64,000 nucleotides of DNA from Streptomyces davaonensis JCM 4913 (GTDB lineage Bacteria > Actinomycetota > Actinomycetes > Streptomycetales > Streptomycetaceae): contig NC_020504.1 of assembly GCF_000349325.1 (NCBI RefSeq), forward strand, positions 9,094,326 to 9,158,325, given 5' to 3'. Shown here piece by piece: positions 60,561 to 64,000 of this stretch; position 1 is the first letter of the stretch; every line of letters starts with the position of its first letter. Both the position numbers and the translations under genes were made by a program. The notes beneath the pieces were generated by a model, which ran no database searches, was not told the DNA's origin, and saw nothing but the letters and a program-made list of their open reading frames with translations.

Positions 60561-61985
60561 TCAGGACGTCACCCTGGCGATCAGCACGCAGGCGTCGTGC
60601 TCGCGCTCGGTCGCGCCGAACTCCTCCACGACCATCCGTACGCAGTCCTGTGCGGTGTGCGCCGCGTCGAAGCGCGGGGCCAGGTCGAGGAGACGGTTCA
60701 CCGGATCGGTGTCGCTGTGCCCGGACACCAGTGCGTCGGTGTGCAGGAGGAGCAGATCTCCGGTCTCCAGGGTCACTTCGGCCTGATCGTAGGCGGCACC
60801 GGCCGTCGCGCCCAGCAGGACGCCGTTCGGTGACCGCAAACGGCACCCCGTCCCGTTGCGGAACAGCAGCGGGGCGGGGTGTCCTGCCTGTGCCCAGACC
60901 AGGGCGCGAGTATCGGGCCGGTAGCGGCAGCAGACCGCGCTGCCGAGGGCGGGTTGCACGGTGGCGTCGAGCAGCTGGTTGAGCCAGGACATCAGCTGCC
61001 CCGGTTCGGTGCCGGCCATCGCCATTCCGCGTACGGCACCCAGCAGGGTCGCCATGCCCGAGGCCACGGCGACGCCCTGTCCGGTGAGGTCGCCGACGCT
61101 GAGCAGCGTCTCGCCGCCGGGGAGTTCGAGGGCGTCGTACCAGTCGCCGCCGATCTGGGAGCCGATCGCGGAGGGCAGGTGGTGGGCGGCCAGGTCCAGA
61201 GTCCGCGGGCCCTGGTGCGGGAGCCGCAGGGCGCCGCGCCACGGCGGCAGCACGGCCTCGTGCAGCTCGACCGCCAGCCGGTGCTCGGTGTGCGCCCGGT
61301 GCCGCTGGCGCTGGAGCGAGTCACGGGTCTCGCTCACCGCACGCTGGCTGCGGCGCAGTTCGCTGACGTCCCGCAGCACGGCCCACATGGCGGCGGTGCT
61401 GCCGTCGGTACCGAGCACGGGCTCGCCCATCATGTGGACGGTGCGCACCTCGCCGCCGGGGCGGACGACGCGGAACTCCCCGTCGATCGGCTTGGCGTCG
61501 ACGAGGCAGTCGGTGACCATCGCCGTCAGCCTCGGACGGTCCTCGTCGAGTACCAGGGAGGGCAGTTCGTCGAGGGTGAGCGGGGGAGCGGCGGGGTCCC
61601 GGCCCAGGATCTGGTAGAGCTCGCCGGACCAACTCGCCTCGTCCGTGAGGAGGTTCCACTCCGCGCTGCCGACCCGGCTGAGCAGTGAGCCGCCCGGGGC
61701 GGGCGGTACGGACTCGGCGGCGGGCGTCGCCGGTGCGGTGGGCACCGGCGGCGGTCCCTCCCGCAGCTGGGCCAAGTGGGCATCGAGGTCGTCGAGTTGG
61801 GTCAGCGCGAGATCGCACAGCGCGCGCTGCCAGCGCTCCTGCGGGTCCGAACCGTCACTCGGCGTGTCCCGCCGTACGGCGTCCATCTCGCCCTTGAGCC
61901 GGCGCGCCTGCGATATCAGGGCGTCGACCGAGCCGCGTCCGGGCGGCTGGGCGGCTGGGCGGTCCGCGGAGAGATGGGACGGCAT
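60561..61985 (-). CDS. PAS domain-SpoIIE-type PP2C phosphatase
   Basis: 474 residues. About 1-110 coiled-coil-like; about 120-250 PAS domain (SAEWNLLTDEASWSGELYQI, DGEFRVVRPGGEVRTVHMMG); about 270-474 SpoIIE phosphatase with metal sites in GSQIGGDWYDALELPGG and LLSVGDLTGQGVAVASGMA. The usual TDGLVE near the end is TDALVSGHSD, a slight departure. Such enzymes dephosphorylate anti-anti-sigma factors. ATG 61985 has CGGAG 7 bp upstream. Divergent from the SsgA-like gene; no partner kinase in the window. Confidence 0.9.
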   Translation of the reverse strand: MPSHLSADRPAAQPPGRGSVDALISQARRLKGEMDAVRRDTPSDGSDPQERWQRALCDLALTQLDDLDAHLAQLREGPPPVPTAPATPAAESVPPAPGGSLLSRVGSAEWNLLTDEASWSGELYQILGRDPAAPPLTLDELPSLVLDEDRPRLTAMVTDCLVDAKPIDGEFRVVRPGGEVRTVHMMGEPVLGTDGSTAAMWAVLRDVSELRRSQRAVSETRDSLQRQRHRAHTEHRLAVELHEAVLPPWRGALRLPHQGPRTLDLAAHHLPSAIGSQIGGDWYDALELPGGETLLSVGDLTGQGVAVASGMATLLGAVRGMAMAGTEPGQLMSWLNQLLDATVQPALGSAVCCRYRPDTRALVWAQAGHPAPLLFRNGTGCRLRSPNGVLLGATAGAAYDQAEVTLETGDLLLLHTDALVSGHSDTDPVNRLLDLAPRFDAAHTAQDCVRMVVEEFGATEREHDACVLIARVTS

Positions 61986-62442
61986 GACGCACTCCGGTGA
62001 AGGGAACGGTACGACGAAGATGACGGAGGGACCGTTACGACTGTTGCACAGGCCGCGACGCGCTGTAAGGGATTTGGCAACACACGATACGGTGGTGCTT
62101 CTGGTATATGCCACAGTCTTCACGGGCGGGTCGTGCGGGGCGAATGGTGTACGTCGCCGGGCGGTCAAGTCGTAGGCCGCGTACGTGATTTGAGGCTGCG
62201 GCCGGGCGACGATCGGGGGCCCACGCCTGTGTTCGACGACAGTGCGTTCGGATACTCTCTCGCTCCCCGAGGAGACTTCGGGTGGGTTCGCTCAAGTCGG
62301 AGGCGAAATACCCCTTCTGTTCGTGACGCAGGTCACGTGAGAAATTCCGGCTCCGGTGTAATGCGAGCGGAGTCTGAGAGGTCCTTAAAGACGTGCCGGC
62401 CACTCCTGGCCGACCGCAGTATCGACCACGGGGGAGACAGCT
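61986..62442. other. 457-bp intergenic region between divergent SpoIIE-type and SsgA-like genes
   Basis: No credible open reading frame. It has visibly lower GC than its surroundings in places (for example around 62090-62110), as long promoter regions do. The clearest element is the Crp-like palindrome at 62322-62337. Promoter elements for both genes must lie here, but I cannot place a -35/-10 pair with confidence. Confidence 0.6.
62322..62337. promoter_or_regulatory. Crp-like palindrome CGTGAC-GCAG-GTCACG
   Basis: GTGACGCAGGTCAC fits the Streptomyces Crp motif GTG-N6-GNCAC exactly, and the flanking C/G extend the palindrome to 16 bp. It lies 106 bp upstream of the SsgA-like start. Crp acts in germination and development in Streptomyces. 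Confidence 0.5.
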
Positions 62443-62856
62443 ATGGACATCACCTTGGAGCAGCCAGCCCGTGCTCGTCTGATCACCGCCGATGAGCAGG
62501 AACTGCCCGCGTCCGCCACGCTCCGCTACAGCTCGGCCGATCCGCTGGCCGTGCACATCGAGTTTCCGGCCGAGGTCTCCCTGGACGGGGAGTGCGTCAC
62601 CTGGACCTTCGCCCGGTCGCTGCTGGCGGAGGGGCTGCGCGGACCGGCCGGGGACGGGGACGTGCACATCTGGCCGTGCGGCCGGGCCCGCACGGTGCTG
62701 GAGTTCCACTCGCCGTACGGGCTGGCCCTGTTGCGGTTCGACAGCTCCGCCCTGCGCCGTTTCCTGATGCGCAGCCATGCCGTCGTCGCGGTCGGCCAGG
62801 AGGATGTCGGGTCGGCCGTCGACGAGGGGCTGAGCGCGCTCTTCGGAAGCGTCTGA
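62443..62856 (+). CDS. SsgA-like sporulation/cell-division protein (SALP)
   Basis: 137 residues, standard SALP length. It has the family pattern TLRYSSADPLAVHIEFPAEV, VTWTFARSLLAEGL, GDVHIWPCG and VLEFHSPYGLALLRFDSSAL. SALPs guide septation, peptidoglycan and spore maturation and occur in morphologically complex actinomycetes; this supports Streptomyces. I do not assign it to a specific paralogue (SsgA to SsgG). ATG 62443 has GGGGGAG 7 bp upstream. Likely under Crp-like control. Confidence 0.93.
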   Translation: MDITLEQPARARLITADEQELPASATLRYSSADPLAVHIEFPAEVSLDGECVTWTFARSLLAEGLRGPAGDGDVHIWPCGRARTVLEFHSPYGLALLRFDSSALRRFLMRSHAVVAVGQEDVGSAVDEGLSALFGSV

Positions 62857-62866
62857 CGGGCGCGGC

Positions 62867-63964
62867 TCAGTACCGCAGGATGCCCGCGATACCGGTCGCG
62901 TCGCCCAGTGTGCCGTCCGGTACGAAGCGGACGTCGGCGCCGGTCTCCAGGCACTGCTCGACGATCTCGTCCACGATGTCCTCGCGGGCGTCGAGATCAC
63001 CGCTCGTCGCCGGGATCAGATGGTCGCCGGCGTTGTCGCGGACGGTCGCGCGGTAGTTCTCCTCGACCGCCAGCAGCCGCACCCGGCCGTCGCGGGCGTT
63101 CTGCCAGACCTCGTCGAGACCGGCTGCGTACGACCTGCGGCCCCGGGCCGTCTCCAGCTCCCGGGCGACCGTGTCGACGGTCTTGCGGCCGTCCGCCTCG
63201 ACCATCGGCCGCACCGCCTGCCACACCGCCTCCGGGCTGGCGTCCGACAGACCGCCGTGGCGGACGTGGACGGCGTCGTTCGTGACGCTGCCGACCTCGT
63301 CCAGCAGCGACAGGGCCGCCGTCTCGCCGGTGACGTAGAGCGGGCGCGGATCCTCGCGCAGCAGTTTCCCGATCGCGGTGTCGGCCTCCCGCAGGAAGTG
63401 CCGGGTGGCCTCGTCGCGGAAGGTGCTCGGCCGGTCGCCGATCCGCTCCTGGTGCTCGGCGTCGAAGTTGTCCAGGGTCCGGGTCAGCGGGAAGCCGCCG
63501 ATCTGTTCCTCGGCGACCCGGTCGCCGCCGCCGTTCCACAGCGTGACGCGGTCGGCGGAGACCGACAGCACCCAGAACGGACGCTCGGCGGCCTGCGCCG
63601 AGACCAGGTTGCGGGTGAGGAAGGTGTCGGAGAGGACCACGCGTTCGGGGACCGTGCGGGCCAGTGACCACACCTGGTGCTCACCCGGTGCGGCGAAGAT
63701 CACCAGGCCGTCCTCGGCGTGCGCCAGATCCACCTCGGTGAGCGCTTCCTCCAGCTGCCGGACGACATCGATCCGGCGCTCCCGGCTGACCGCGGGATCC
63801 GCCTCCAGTTGCTTCTTGGCGTCGGCCACGACATTGCGCAGCCGGACCGGGTCCTGGGTCTTCTCGGGCTCCCTGCGGTGTGTCGGGGTCAGGACGGACA
63901 CCGCGGGATACGGGCGCGGGCGGCGCAGCTCGGCGAGCGTGGCGGGACTCAGTGCATGCTCCAT
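62867..63964 (-). CDS. baeRF3-type protein (bacterial/archaeal eRF1-like family)
   Basis: 365 residues. The arrangement of beta/alpha units (YPAVSVLTPTHRREPEKTQD, then VIFAAPGEHQVWSL and LYVTGETAALSLLDEVGS) matches the bacterial eRF1-like baeRF3 domain. Such proteins are proposed to rescue or modify stalled ribosomes; no function is proven in Streptomyces. It is often mis-annotated as a chemotaxis protein. The ATG 63964 lacks a ribosome-binding site; TATCGT 8 bases before it makes leaderless transcription possible. Convergent with the SsgA-like gene. Confidence 0.75.
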   Translation of the reverse strand: MEHALSPATLAELRRPRPYPAVSVLTPTHRREPEKTQDPVRLRNVVADAKKQLEADPAVSRERRIDVVRQLEEALTEVDLAHAEDGLVIFAAPGEHQVWSLARTVPERVVLSDTFLTRNLVSAQAAERPFWVLSVSADRVTLWNGGGDRVAEEQIGGFPLTRTLDNFDAEHQERIGDRPSTFRDEATRHFLREADTAIGKLLREDPRPLYVTGETAALSLLDEVGSVTNDAVHVRHGGLSDASPEAVWQAVRPMVEADGRKTVDTVARELETARGRRSYAAGLDEVWQNARDGRVRLLAVEENYRATVRDNAGDHLIPATSGDLDAREDIVDEIVEQCLETGADVRFVPDGTLGDATGIAGILRY

Positions 63965-64000
63965 GACAGCACGATAGGACTGTTTCGCCGATCGGGCATC

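Noticed and set aside
1-64000. A secondary-metabolite gene cluster
   Set aside because: No polyketide or peptide synthetase, terpene cyclase or lantibiotic gene; the acyl-CoA ligases and thiolase-like genes fit catabolism.
1-64000. tRNA, rRNA, integrase, transposase or attachment sites
   Set aside because: None recognised on either strand.

Overview
The window is high-GC actinomycete chromosome, almost certainly Streptomyces. The evidence is the extreme GC bias at third codon positions, an SsgA-like sporulation protein, an NsdA-type developmental regulator, a DUF397 protein, a large LuxR-type (LAL) ATPase regulator, a SpoIIE-type phosphatase, many GTG/TTG starts and leaderless promoters, and a dispersed Streptomyces intergenic repeat at 54771-54845. 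I see no rRNA, tRNA, CRISPR array, prophage or intact insertion sequence. The assignment of strands and starts comes from codon bias, stop/start overlaps and ribosome-binding sites.

Region 1 (1-9089) is a hypoxia/dormancy-like island. It holds the tail of a group 3b-like NiFe hydrogenase operon (a cyclic-nucleotide-binding protein cut by the window edge, and a two-cluster ferredoxin-type subunit), hypC, hypF and an endopeptidase for large-subunit maturation, two divergent universal stress proteins, pyruvate phosphate dikinase and a Cys-rich four-helix protein translationally coupled to it. Similar GGGCCGAACGG(T/A)CCC palindromes lie upstream of these transcription units and suggest one DevR/OsdR-like regulator. 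Region 2 (9202-13530) holds an acyl-CoA dehydrogenase behind a KstR-like palindrome, an MpaB-type oxygenase and a Ser/Thr kinase fused to about nine TPRs.

Region 3 (13567-18600) is a three-gene operon: a helical protein, a 1105-residue TPR-CHAT protease-like protein with its His/Cys dyad intact, and a small membrane protein. It lies convergent to the TPR kinase and is the best candidate here for an undescribed system. Region 4 (18788-28068) carries redox and hydrolase genes: a phytoene-desaturase-like oxidoreductase, an SDR with a divergent XRE regulator, a LysR gene divergent from a hydrolase/NmrA-like/metallo-beta-lactamase-fold operon, and a Tat-exported serine hydrolase.

Region 5 consists of acyl-CoA catabolic units. 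One is nitronate monooxygenase plus an acyl-CoA ligase (28237-30896). Another is an acyl-CoA ligase divergent from an enoyl-CoA hydratase, a DUF35 OB-fold protein and two thiolase-like proteins (47607-53360). Both units carry a TCTGAC-N5-(G/A)TCAGA operator although they lie 20 kb apart. A third ligase with an alpha/beta hydrolase (34799-37178) lies between them, beside a secreted penicillin-acylase-type enzyme and membrane proteins.

Region 6 (39029-47533) is a set of small stress-type membrane proteins (DUF7144, SHOCT, HdeD-like), a DUF2252 protein, a 65-residue protein, an EmrB-type exporter with a small membrane partner, and a LAL regulator. Four of its promoter regions carry a 17-bp palindrome TCACCC-N5-GGGTGA, mostly about 100 bp ahead of the start codon, implying an unrecognised regulon. 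Region 7 (53455-64000) has a third two-domain universal stress protein, a peptidoglycan amidase with SH3-like repeats, a phosphotransferase divergent from the NsdA-like regulator, a PAS-SpoIIE phosphatase divergent from an SsgA-like protein behind a Crp-like site, and a baeRF3-type protein.
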